A stretch of 6,545 nucleotides of DNA. Source: an uncultured Ruminococcus sp. Its GTDB lineage: Bacteria > Bacillota > Clostridia > Oscillospirales > Ruminococcaceae. The notes under the pieces are model-generated. The model was given only the letters and a program-made list of their open reading frames with translations, did not search any database and had not been told where the DNA came from. Position numbers and translations under genes: made by a program. Each line of letters begins with the position of its first letter. The first letter of the stretch is position 1. Shown piece after piece: positions 1 to 6,006 of this stretch. Location of the stretch: assembly GCA_937907215.1 (NCBI GenBank), contig CALESG010000100.1, positions 1-6,545 of the forward strand, written 5' to 3'.

Positions 1-1536
1 TGAGGGCGTTTTGCTCCATGAAGGGAGAACAAGCATCAGATACGAGAGATAACCAAACACATTCAGTCCGTTTCGCTTGGCTGTTTCGATCACGCTCATG
101 AAGAGAGCGCTCGCATCTGCACCCTTATCCGTCGCAGAAAAGAGAAAGTTCTTACGGTCGATCACAAAAGGCTTAACGGTGCGTTCTGCAAGATTATTTG
201 TCATTTCCACTTCGGGATGATCTAAAAACAGAAGGAGCTTGTCTTTCTGATTCAGGGCATAGGTGACCGCCGCACCAAGGTGTGAACCTTTGCTCGGTCT
301 GAGCGTTCCGATGAAGTTGTAGAATTCTTCTATGATCGGTCTTACCTCTTTTTGCCGTATTTTCAGGAGCTTTTCCGGCGAGTAGTTTGCTTTTCTTGCC
401 TCACGCTCCAAAGCAAATGCTCTGTCAATGATCCCGACAGCTTTTGCCGCTTTGCTGTTTTTATCATTTTCAGGTATGCTGTCCACAAACTTGCGGCGAG
501 CGTGCGACCAGCAGCCTGCGTGCAGATATTCTCCCGAACCATAAGACCCCAGCCCATCGGTCTGCACGATACCGTTATAACTGCCGAGAAGTTCCTCCGC
601 AGTCACCTTTGAACGGCTGTCCCGATAGGTATAGATCGCGATCAGAAGCTTTGCTGACGCTCCTGTGCAGACCACCCACATCTGTCCCAGCTTTTTCACA
701 GGCTTTCCATGTATTTTCAGGACACGCAGCGTAGTCTCATCAGCGTTCAGGACGGGTTCGAGGTAAGCATACTTCCAGAAGTGCTTCACAACAGGTATAA
801 GCCATTCTGAACTTTTGATGATCCAGTTTGCAAGTGATGTGCGGTTCAGGTAGATGTCCTGCATCTTGAAGTGCTGTTCCATACGGTAAAGCGGTTCGCC
901 AAGCAGATATTTCGCCTCAGCGATATATGCGATCAGCTCTGCTTCCGGCAGACCTCTCGGAATGACAGGCGCAGGAGTCAGATCCGGAGCCTTCACAATA
1001 TTCGCCTTATCTCCGTGCTTATCGCAGTGTTCACATTTGTAGACCTCACGAAAGTATGTGATCTTAAAGATCTTCGCAGGGATAATGCAGAGCCGTGTGG
1101 TGATGTATTCTTTTGAAAACGGCACGAGCTTACTGCCGCAGACCGCACATTTTCTCTGATCTTCGGGGAGCGTATGCACGATCTCTTTCGTTTCAAGATC
1201 ACCACGCAGTTCATTTCTTCCCCGATGCTTTCCGGTTTTCTTCGATTTTTTTGTGATGGAATCCTCGGTAGGCTCAGCGGCAGAAAGATTTGACAATTCT
1301 TCCGCTTCGTTGAACACATTACCATCCAGATCCATTTGTCCGTTGCAGATGAATTTCGATTTCTCGCTTTTCTGTCCGAAGAGCATCTTGTTCCGTTTGA
1401 GTATCTGCTCTTCCAGATGCTCGATGTGAAGAGCCTGATCTTCGTTCGATTTTTTCAGCTCATCATTTTCTATTTCAAGCTCAGAGCACTTCTGTACAGC
1501 GGCTTCATATGCTGCTTTCAGTTCTTCGTATGTCAT
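1..1536 (-). CDS. tnpC: IS66 transposase TnpC (DDE type), 3' end cut by window edge
   Basis: This is the catalytic transposase of the IS66 element; 512 codons are visible and no stop is reached at the left edge. The family is usually about 510-540 residues, so only a short tail should be missing. Residues 1-55 form a charged, leucine-rich coiled coil followed by the family signature MLFGQKSEK. Residues 130-171 form a zinc finger with C130/C133 and C168/C171. The DDE catalytic triad is visible as D266 (NADET), D327 (QTDG) and E451 (NNLAERTVKP). The start at 1536 is chosen because AAAGGAG lies 11 nt upstream. The gene lies 144 nt after the tnpB stop, and a strong promoter-like sequence fills part of that gap, so it may be transcribed partly on its own. 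It should cut and join the IS ends together with TnpA and TnpB, whose exact roles are not well defined in the family. Confidence 0.96.
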   Translation of the reverse strand, partial: MTYEELKAAYEAAVQKCSELEIENDELKKSNEDQALHIEHLEEQILKRNKMLFGQKSEKSKFICNGQMDLDGNVFNEAEELSNLSAAEPTEDSITKKSKKTGKHRGRNELRGDLETKEIVHTLPEDQRKCAVCGSKLVPFSKEYITTRLCIIPAKIFKITYFREVYKCEHCDKHGDKANIVKAPDLTPAPVIPRGLPEAELIAYIAEAKYLLGEPLYRMEQHFKMQDIYLNRTSLANWIIKSSEWLIPVVKHFWKYAYLEPVLNADETTLRVLKIHGKPVKKLGQMWVVCTGASAKLLIAIYTYRDSRSKVTAEELLGSYNGIVQTDGLGSYGSGEYLHAGCWSHARRKFVDSIPENDKNSKAAKAVGIIDRAFALEREARKANYSPEKLLKIRQKEVRPIIEEFYNFIGTLRPSKGSHLGAAVTYALNQKDKLLLFLDHPEVEMTNNLAERTVKPFVIDRKNFLFSATDKGADASALFMSVIETAKRNGLNVFGYLSYLMLVLPSWSKTPS

Positions 1537-1585
1537 AGCAAAAGCACTCCTTTCCCTGAAATTCCGGACGGTTCATGATACTCTG

Positions 1586-1614
1586 ATTATACCATGATTT
1601 GCCCGATCTTTCAA
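1586..1614 (-). promoter_or_regulatory. Putative tnpC promoter inside the IS
   Basis: On the minus strand TTGAAA (1614-1609) is followed after exactly 17 nt by TATAAT (1591-1586), preceded by TGG so that it also reads as an extended -10 (TGnTATAAT). The predicted start is near 1579, giving a leader of about 43 nt before tnpC with AAAGGAG just upstream of its start codon. It sits in the 144-nt gap between tnpB and tnpC (1537-1680). Nothing else supportable is seen in that gap: a 19-codon ATG frame exists on the minus strand but has no ribosome site. Confidence 0.7.
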
Positions 1615-1680
1615 GAAAAAGAGTGCCCTTGAAGCATAGAAATATTGTCCACATTACTGTATATTTTCATCGTGGAAAAG

Positions 1681-2037
1681 TCAGCATATATCCACACCGC
1701 CGACTACTTTTTTGATTGCCTTTGGCTGATCGATCGACAGTCCCTGCGTGAGCCAGATGAATTGTTCACGGGTAATATTCCTGACCTCCTGTTCATTGTG
1801 CGGCCAGGAGAATTTCCCGTCTTCAAGACGTTTATACAGCAGCAGAAAGCCGTCATCTTCCCATAAAAGCACCTTCATACGATCTCTGCGCCTGCCGCAG
1901 AACAGAAACGCGCTGCTTGCGAACAGGTCAAGCTGAAACTGCTGCTGTACAAGTGCCGCAAGTCCGTCAATGGACTTACGCATATCCGTATGTCCGCAGA
2001 CGATGTAGATATTGTCAGCAGTTAGGTCTTTCAGCAT
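1681..2037 (-). CDS. tnpB: IS66 accessory protein TnpB (Orf2)
   Basis: This 118-residue protein is full length for the IS66 Orf2 family. Family hallmarks are HTDMRKSIDGLAALV near residues 16-30, FCGRRRDRMKVLLW near 46-59, and the DGFLLLYKRLEDGKF stretch near 62-76 followed by WP. The protein is required for efficient transposition in studied IS66 relatives, but its biochemical role is not settled. The ATG at 2037 overlaps the tnpA stop by seven bases (ATGCTGA), which points to translational coupling. A GAGG ribosome site lies 9 nt upstream within the end of tnpA. No defects are seen. Confidence 0.96.
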   Translation of the reverse strand: MLKDLTADNIYIVCGHTDMRKSIDGLAALVQQQFQLDLFASSAFLFCGRRRDRMKVLLWEDDGFLLLYKRLEDGKFSWPHNEQEVRNITREQFIWLTQGLSIDQPKAIKKVVGGVDIC

Positions 2038-2435
2038 TCTTTCAGACCTCTCAGCAGCGTAAGCAGAAGCCTCTCGGATATATCTGCTGGCATTTCGACC
2101 TCGATCCCATCTTTACGGACGATCATCTTTTGTGGGACAGCCAGTTCAGGTTTCCCAGGTTCAGCGCTGTCCGCAACACATTGTGTCTGCACCGCAGCTG
2201 TCGTGCAGGTGACGCTTTGAGAAACACTCAGCGGTACGATCTGCTGCAAGGGCAATTCAGCTCGTTTCAGCAGTTCTTTTCTCACCACATTCAGGCGTGA
2301 GTAGTATGTGTGCTGACTGATCCCCTTTTCCTTGCACCACGCTGTTACGGTCATACCGCTGCTTTGGCATTCCTGTATCTGCTCTGCCCACTCCTTGTGA
2401 CGAAGCTCGGTTTTTACTTCTCTGATCGTTGGCAT
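2031..2435 (-). CDS. tnpA: IS66 protein TnpA (Orf1, helix-turn-helix)
   Basis: This is the first gene of the IS66 operon, 134 residues. Residues 14-52 look like a helix-turn-helix region of the family type, with GMTVTAWCKEKGISQHTYY containing the turn. The middle (about 60-105) is low in conserved features and rich in Q, S, T and V. The C-terminal block GIEVEMPADISERLLLTLL (110-128) matches the usual end of IS66 Orf1 proteins. The start at 2435 follows AAAGGAG with normal spacing. It is probably a DNA-binding accessory protein that recognises the element ends; that role is inferred from family knowledge and the helix-turn-helix. Confidence 0.92.
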   Translation of the reverse strand: MPTIREVKTELRHKEWAEQIQECQSSGMTVTAWCKEKGISQHTYYSRLNVVRKELLKRAELPLQQIVPLSVSQSVTCTTAAVQTQCVADSAEPGKPELAVPQKMIVRKDGIEVEMPADISERLLLTLLRGLKEC

Positions 2436-2472
2436 ATTCTCAGCTCCTTTCGGGGTAAATCCCTTTGGAACT

Positions 2473-2501
2473 ATTTTATCGCTTTTTTAGTGCCGAATCA
2501 A
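2473..2501 (-). promoter_or_regulatory. Putative IS66 operon promoter
   Basis: On the minus strand TTGATT (2501-2496) and TAAAAT (2478-2473) are separated by 17 nt, which predicts a transcript start near 2466 and a leader of about 30 nt before tnpA. The -35 box lies about 24 bp inside the IS end, so a transposase bound at the end could occlude it. The -35 matches consensus at four of six positions and the -10 at five of six. Confidence 0.6.
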
Positions 2502-2525
2502 CGTTAGGGTGTGGTTGGCGGTTAC
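2502..2525 (-). repeat. Right terminal end of the IS66 element
   Basis: Read on the minus strand from 2525 inward, the sequence begins GTAACCGCCAACCACACC. The GTAA start followed by a C/G-rich stretch is typical of IS66 terminal inverted repeats. The partner at the other end is outside the window, so the repeat length is a guess. The eight bases outside (2526-2533, gatattct) are the candidate target duplication. Confidence 0.65.
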
Positions 2526-2555
2526 GATATTCTTTTTCTTATGGGAAACGATGAA

Positions 2556-2879
2556 CTAATACGAGATGACAAGCTGCATTTTAAAACGTTCTTCGCCAAA
2601 TATAGAATGTGGGATTCCCTTTGGCATGATGAGTGTTTCACCTGCATTCAAAATATAAACTGTGTCGGCAACAGTAAATCTGCCAGTACCTTCAAGAACA
2701 GTTACCATAGCATCTCCGGCTGCAGCATGAGTTGATATTTCCTCTCCTTTGTCGAAAGAAAAAATGGTCATAGAAATGCTATCATTCTGTACCAGCGTTT
2801 TGCTTACCACTTGACCATCCTGATAGGAAACCTGATCTTTTAACATCAGTTTCTCTTGCTTTGCAATATTTTTATACAT
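2556..2879 (-). CDS. Small single-domain cupin protein
   Basis: This 107-residue protein is a compact beta-barrel of the cupin superfamily and nearly all of it is the domain. Cupin motif 1 spans about residues 45-66 (GEEISTH ... VLEGTGRF) and motif 2 spans about 80-94 (GETLIMPKGIPHSI). H51 and H91 are present, but the second histidine of the usual HxH is A53 and the usual glutamate position is not clear, so metal binding is uncertain. The ATG at 2879 is preferred over an in-frame TTG six bases upstream because AAGGAG lies nine bases before it. The gene follows the iron-sulphur gene by 15 nt and is surely cotranscribed. The substrate is unknown; small cupins of this type may bind a small ligand or act in sensing. 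An IS66 copy begins 30 bp past the stop codon. Confidence 0.88.
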   Translation of the reverse strand: MYKNIAKQEKLMLKDQVSYQDGQVVSKTLVQNDSISMTIFSFDKGEEISTHAAAGDAMVTVLEGTGRFTVADTVYILNAGETLIMPKGIPHSIFGEERFKMQLVISY

Positions 2880-2894
2880 AATCAATAACTCCTT

Positions 2895-3581
2895 TTATTT
2901 AATAATATTTCCGCTTGTACCTATGATTATCACTTTTAGCGGAATATTTTTACCACTGTTTTGCAATGCGATATTCACTGCATTCTGAATTCCGCCGCAA
3001 CATGGTACTTCCATTCTTGCAACGGGGATGCTGCAAATGTCATTTTGCTTGATAATATTTGTCAGTTTATCAGCGTAGTTGCCCTCATCAAGCTTTGGAC
3101 AGCCGATAAGAGTAACACGGTTGCGTATAAAATCGTTATGGAAGTTCCCGTAAGCATAAGCTGTGCAGTCAGCAGCAATAAGCAGATCACAGTTGTTGAA
3201 ATAAGGAGCATTCGCTGGCACAAGCTTGAGCTGAACAGGCCATTGTGAAAGCTGACTTTGTACCGAGGAACAGCACTGAGATGCAGGTTCTTTTTTCATT
3301 GTTTTGATATTCGTACCGGGACAGCCGCAAGGTGTTACGGATTTTTTCATTTTTGCCGCCAGAACTGCCGCTTCATTATATGCAGGCGCTTCTCTTTCCT
3401 CAAAAGAAATCGCATTTGTTGGACAGGCAGGAAGACAATCGCCAAGACCGTCACAGTAGTCCTCACGGGTAAGTCTGGCTTTTCCGTTTATCATTTCAAT
3501 TGCACCTTCGTGGCAGGCGGAAGCACATAATCCACAGCCGATGCATAAATTCTCATCAATTTTTATGATTTTTCTTTTCAT
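2895..3581 (-). CDS. Ferredoxin-like 4Fe-4S protein with cysteine-rich C-terminal domain
   Basis: The protein has 228 residues. Residues 8-58 are a ferredoxin-type domain: cluster I CIGCGLCASAC (C13, C16, C19, C23), then CDGLGDCLPACP (C43, C49, C53), where the first spacing is longer than in classical bacterial ferredoxins. A linker carries PCGCPG (C85, C87) and C103/C104. The C-terminal part (about 115-228) has further conserved-looking cysteines: C131, C139, IGCPKLDEG (C161) and MEVPCCGG (C194/C195). This arrangement is found in a family of uncharacterised anaerobe proteins; it probably carries electrons or senses redox state in the cytoplasm, and no signal peptide or membrane segment is seen. 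The ATG at 3581 is preferred to one at 3587 because GGAG lies 7 nt from the former and only 1 nt from the latter. It is the first gene of the operon with the cupin and is divergent from the Crp-type regulator. Confidence 0.88.
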   Translation of the reverse strand: MKRKIIKIDENLCIGCGLCASACHEGAIEMINGKARLTREDYCDGLGDCLPACPTNAISFEEREAPAYNEAAVLAAKMKKSVTPCGCPGTNIKTMKKEPASQCCSSVQSQLSQWPVQLKLVPANAPYFNNCDLLIAADCTAYAYGNFHNDFIRNRVTLIGCPKLDEGNYADKLTNIIKQNDICSIPVARMEVPCCGGIQNAVNIALQNSGKNIPLKVIIIGTSGNIIK

Positions 3582-3606
3582 CTTCATTCTCCTTTGGGAT
3601 GCAGGC

Positions 3607-3635
3607 TTGACTTTATGTATTGATTATACTATAAT
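3607..3635 (+). promoter_or_regulatory. Putative promoter of the Crp/Fnr-family regulator
   Basis: TTGACT (3607-3612) and TATAAT (3630-3635) are separated by exactly 17 nt, a near-consensus sigma-70-type promoter. The start would be near 3642. Its -10 abuts the opposing -10 of the iron-sulphur operon, with a single base between them (the 13-nt inverted repeat 3623-3635), so polymerase binding at the two should be mutually exclusive. The palindrome at 3651-3664 lies at about +10 to +23. Confidence 0.75.
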
Positions 3636-3651
3636 GGAAACAGAAAGTCTG
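3623..3651 (-). promoter_or_regulatory. Putative activator-dependent promoter of the iron-sulphur/cupin operon
   Basis: On the minus strand TATAAT (3628-3623) predicts a start at about 3616, a leader of about 35 nt, and the AAAGGAG ribosome site. The hexamer at a 17-nt spacing (3651-3646) reads CAGACT, a very poor -35. A weak -35 next to a palindrome centred at -41.5 is the classical layout of a class II Crp/Fnr-activated promoter. Confidence 0.65.
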
Positions 3652-3664
3652 TTGTATTTACAAC
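3651..3664. promoter_or_regulatory. Palindromic operator, likely Crp/Fnr-type binding site
   Basis: The sequence GTTGTATTTACAAC is a perfect inverted repeat of GTTGTA around a TT centre. It resembles the TTG...CAA outline of Fnr-type sites but is not the Escherichia coli Fnr consensus. Its centre (between 3657 and 3658) is at -41.5 relative to the predicted iron-sulphur operon start and at about +16 of the regulator transcript. The natural candidate to bind it is the adjacent regulator, as activator on one side and autorepressor on the other. Confidence 0.7.
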
Positions 3665-3679
3665 GAAAAAGGAGATCGT

Positions 3680-4345
3680 ATGAAAAATTATTTATCAGTA
3701 TTGAAAAAAACGCAGTTGTTCTCAGGCGTAAACGATGACGAAATAGAAACGATGCTTTCATGCTTACAGGCTGAATTTAAAACATACAAAAAAGGGGAGT
3801 ATATCATCAGACAGGGGGAACCGATTACCAGCATTATGATATTACTGCGTGGAAAAAGTAATATCCAACATGATGATTACTGGGGAAACCGCAGCATTGT
3901 AAATGTTATTACGCCCGGAGAGATGTTCGGAGAATCATATATTGCACCGGACAGTAGTGCTTTGCTGAACGATGTATTTTCTGTAGAAGATACAGAAGTC
4001 GTATTTATAGACCCAAAAAGAATTATTACTGTCTGTTCATCTGCCTGTAAGTTCCATTCTAAAATAGTGCAGAATATGTTTTTTGCGATCTCGGAAAAAA
4101 ACAGAAAGCTTGTTCAGAAAATTGGATATATGGCAAAGAGGACAACAAAAGATAAGCTTATCAACTATTTGTCAGATGAGGCAGCACGGCAGAAAAGCAG
4201 TACGATTACGATCCCATTTAACAGACAGCAGCTTGCAGATTTTCTTTCTGTCGACAGAAGTGCAATGTCAAATGAATTATGCAAGATGAGAGATGAAGGA
4301 CTGATTGAATTTGAGAAAAATGTATTCAAACTGATTGAAATTTAA
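3680..4345 (+). CDS. Crp/Fnr-family transcriptional regulator
   Basis: The 221-residue protein has the usual family length and order: a cyclic-nucleotide-binding-like beta-roll at about 12-125, a long dimer helix at about 125-152, and a winged helix-turn-helix at about 155-219. The DNA-binding motif is clear in NRQQLADFLSVDRSAMSNEL (181-200), with the recognition helix starting near D192, followed by RDEGLIEF. The PGEMFGE motif (79-85) is present, but the arginine and serine/threonine that contact cAMP in Crp are not evident in the stretch that follows, so cAMP is an unlikely ligand. It has no N-terminal four-cysteine Fnr cluster; its cysteines are C28, C119, C123 and C201. The ATG at 3680 follows AAAAAGGAG by five bases. 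The divergent iron-sulphur/cupin operon and the shared palindrome mark it as their probable local regulator, perhaps for redox or nitrosative stress as for other clostridial relatives (inference). Confidence 0.93.
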   Translation: MKNYLSVLKKTQLFSGVNDDEIETMLSCLQAEFKTYKKGEYIIRQGEPITSIMILLRGKSNIQHDDYWGNRSIVNVITPGEMFGESYIAPDSSALLNDVFSVEDTEVVFIDPKRIITVCSSACKFHSKIVQNMFFAISEKNRKLVQKIGYMAKRTTKDKLINYLSDEAARQKSSTITIPFNRQQLADFLSVDRSAMSNELCKMRDEGLIEFEKNVFKLIEI

Positions 4346-4379
4346 GTATATATAGCAATTAAATACCCATACAAAAAAA

Positions 4380-4418
4380 CAGCCGCCACAGTAATCGCAT
4401 TGACTACTGCGGCGGCTG
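4380..4418. terminator. Bidirectional intrinsic terminator between convergent genes
   Basis: CAGCCGCC (4380-4387) pairs with GGCGGCTG (4411-4418) and CAGTA (4389-4393) with TACTG (4405-4409), with one A/C mismatch and an 11-nt loop. On the minus strand the hairpin is followed by TTTTTTT (complement of 4373-4379), ideal for ending the recombinase transcript, whose stop is 10 nt upstream. On the plus strand it is followed by a weaker T-rich run (tgtttatttt) that can serve the regulator gene. Confidence 0.92.
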
Positions 4419-4428
4419 AATGTTTATT

Positions 4429-6006
4429 TTATGCTTCAATTTCCGTCCCATCAAGGAACTGAAAAATCATTCTGTTGTCATGAAACACGGTAACTTTATC
4501 GATCATAATTCTCCAAAGGTTTTCGTCAAAAGTATCAATGGGGGAATCAGCTTTTTCAAGCTGAAGAACAAGCTGCTGAAGCTGTTTGACTTTATTCTGT
4601 CGGTCACTTTTTTTCTGCATCAGTTTCTCATAAACTACCTTCTGACTTTCGTACTGCTGAACCAGTTCATCATGACGTCTGTCAAACTCTTCCTTGTTTC
4701 TTGCGGTCACGATATTGTTCTGAATGTGCATCTGATTCAGTGCGGAAGTATTACTCATTTCCTGAATGGCTTTTTCAATTTTCGCATCGAGTGCAGAGGT
4801 ATCAGAAAGACTTTCAATCAGCACTTGAACCGTTTCAAGAATCAAATCCTTTCCCTGAAAAAACATCGAAAATGCGTTGACAAAACGCTGTTTAATTTCT
4901 TCTTCGTATAAGTGAGGCGTGGAACAAAGCTGTGCTCCTTTGAATTTGTTATTGCACTGCCAGATGACACGTCGGTATTTTGAAGTAGAATGCCATACCT
5001 TTGAGCCGAAGAAACAGCCGCAGTCCGCACACACAAGTTTTGCCGCAAAGAGCGAATTTCCGCTGTACTGCTTGCCAAGCTTTTTACGTCTTTCCATTTC
5101 CAGCTGGACTTGCTCAAAATCTTGTGGGTCTATAATTGCTTTGTGACTTTCGTCAATGTAGTATTGTGGCACTTCACCTTCGTTGACTTTTTTCTTTTTC
5201 GTAAGAAAATCGGTGGTAAAGCTTTTTTGGAGAAGTGCAGAGCCTTTGTATTTTTCATTGGTTAGAATACTTTCAACTGTTGATGCGTACCACTTTTCCT
5301 TACCACTCGGAGATAGAACACCACGATTCATCAAAGCCTTTGCAATGCTGTAAGTAGTCATGCCCTCAAGAAAAGAGCGATAAATGAAACGGATGATTTC
5401 GGCTTCTTCCGGTACAATTTCCGGCAGGCCATCTTCACCTTTTTTGTAACCGAGGAAACTGGAGTAGGGGAGAGAAACTTTTCCGTCTGCCATACGCTTG
5501 CGGTGTCCCCAAGTGACGTTTTCGGAAATGGAGCGTGATTCCTCTTGTGCTAAACTCGACATAATCGTGATTAACAGTTCGCCCTTTCCGTCAAATGTCC
5601 ATATCTGCTCTTTTTCAAAATAACACTCAACGTTATGTTCTTTCAGCTTTCGTATCGTTGAAAGAGAATCCACGGTATTTCGGGCAAAACGACTTACACT
5701 TTTTGTGATGATAAGATCAATTTTGCCATCCAGAGCATCTGTGATCATTTGATTGAAACCGTCTCTGTGTTTTGTATTTGTTGCGGAAATTCCCTCGTCC
5801 GTGTATACTTTTACGAATTTCCATTCACTGTGCTTTTTGATGTATTTTGTGTAATAATCGACCTGTGCCGCATATGAGGTCTGCTGTTCTTCCTGTTCTG
5901 TGGAAACTCTCGCATATCCTGCAACTCTGCGTTTTACGACTGTATCATTTGGCAGGTGCGTCAAAGGATTAATCGTTTGCGGAATCATCGTGACTGTTCG
6001 TGCCAT
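4429..6006 (-). CDS. Large serine recombinase (site-specific DNA recombinase)
   Basis: This 525-residue protein is full length for a large serine recombinase. The resolvase-type catalytic domain (about 27-165) has YARVS with the nucleophile S35 and R33, DEGIS (70-74), R81, and SRFARN (105-110) with the active-site arginines R106 and R109. The recombinase domain covers about 184-285 (FLGYKKG ... WYASTVESILTNEKYKG). A zinc ribbon follows with C326/C329 and C351/C361, then a coiled coil at about 405-487 that in this family controls synapsis direction. The ATG at 6006 follows AAAGGAG by six bases and overlaps the end of the upstream recombinase gene by 22 nt, so the two were built as one operon. 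Such proteins integrate and excise mobile elements at att sites; whether it acts alone or with a partner is unknown. A strong terminator follows directly. Confidence 0.96.
   Translation of the reverse strand: MARTVTMIPQTINPLTHLPNDTVVKRRVAGYARVSTEQEEQQTSYAAQVDYYTKYIKKHSEWKFVKVYTDEGISATNTKHRDGFNQMITDALDGKIDLIITKSVSRFARNTVDSLSTIRKLKEHNVECYFEKEQIWTFDGKGELLITIMSSLAQEESRSISENVTWGHRKRMADGKVSLPYSSFLGYKKGEDGLPEIVPEEAEIIRFIYRSFLEGMTTYSIAKALMNRGVLSPSGKEKWYASTVESILTNEKYKGSALLQKSFTTDFLTKKKKVNEGEVPQYYIDESHKAIIDPQDFEQVQLEMERRKKLGKQYSGNSLFAAKLVCADCGCFFGSKVWHSTSKYRRVIWQCNNKFKGAQLCSTPHLYEEEIKQRFVNAFSMFFQGKDLILETVQVLIESLSDTSALDAKIEKAIQEMSNTSALNQMHIQNNIVTARNKEEFDRRHDELVQQYESQKVVYEKLMQKKSDRQNKVKQLQQLVLQLEKADSPIDTFDENLWRIMIDKVTVFHDNRMIFQFLDGTEIEA

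Larger units (their letters stand above)
1..2525 (-). mobile_element. IS66-family insertion sequence, left end outside window
   Basis: The block carries the three-gene tnpA-tnpB-tnpC set that defines the IS66 family, all on the minus strand and all open. The right end is placed at 2525 because the minus strand there starts GTAACCGCC, matching the GTAA-type ends known for the family. The left inverted repeat is not in the window, since tnpC is still open at position 1. By eye the block is richer in G+C than the iron-sulphur/regulator DNA to its right, which fits a separate origin. With no frameshift or stop in the visible part, the copy may still be active. IS66 elements usually make an 8-bp target duplication; the candidate flank on this side is 2526-2533, but its partner cannot be checked here. 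Confidence 0.93.

Noticed and set aside
352..734. Plus-strand open frames of 86 and 96 codons
   Set aside because: They lie opposite the tnpC coding sequence, which has clear DDE and zinc-finger motifs; the shadow translations show no domain and lack convincing ribosome sites.
993..1325. 110-codon minus-strand open frame
   Set aside because: It is an alternative frame within tnpC, with an arginine/serine-rich composition typical of shadows; the tnpC frame itself is continuous, so no frameshift is implied.
1620..1680. 19-codon minus-strand ATG frame between tnpB and tnpC as a leader peptide
   Set aside because: There is no Shine-Dalgarno sequence before it, and its end overlaps the region just upstream of the tnpC promoter; random occurrence is likely.
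1917..2300. 127-codon plus-strand open frame
   Set aside because: It lies antisense to tnpA/tnpB, which are unmistakable family members; no motif is seen in it.
2880..2885. TTG start six bases upstream for the cupin
   Set aside because: The ATG at 2879 has AAGGAG at ideal nine-base spacing; the TTG would be only about three bases from it.
4380..4418. Hairpin considered as an attachment site or riboswitch
   Set aside because: Its stem, short loop and flanking T-runs on both strands are explained by a bidirectional terminator between convergent genes.
4420..4911. 163-codon plus-strand frame, phenylalanine and leucine rich, resembling a membrane protein
   Set aside because: The hydrophobic look comes from reading the lysine/glutamate-rich coiled-coil codons of the recombinase in reverse; there is no ribosome site and it starts next to a terminator.
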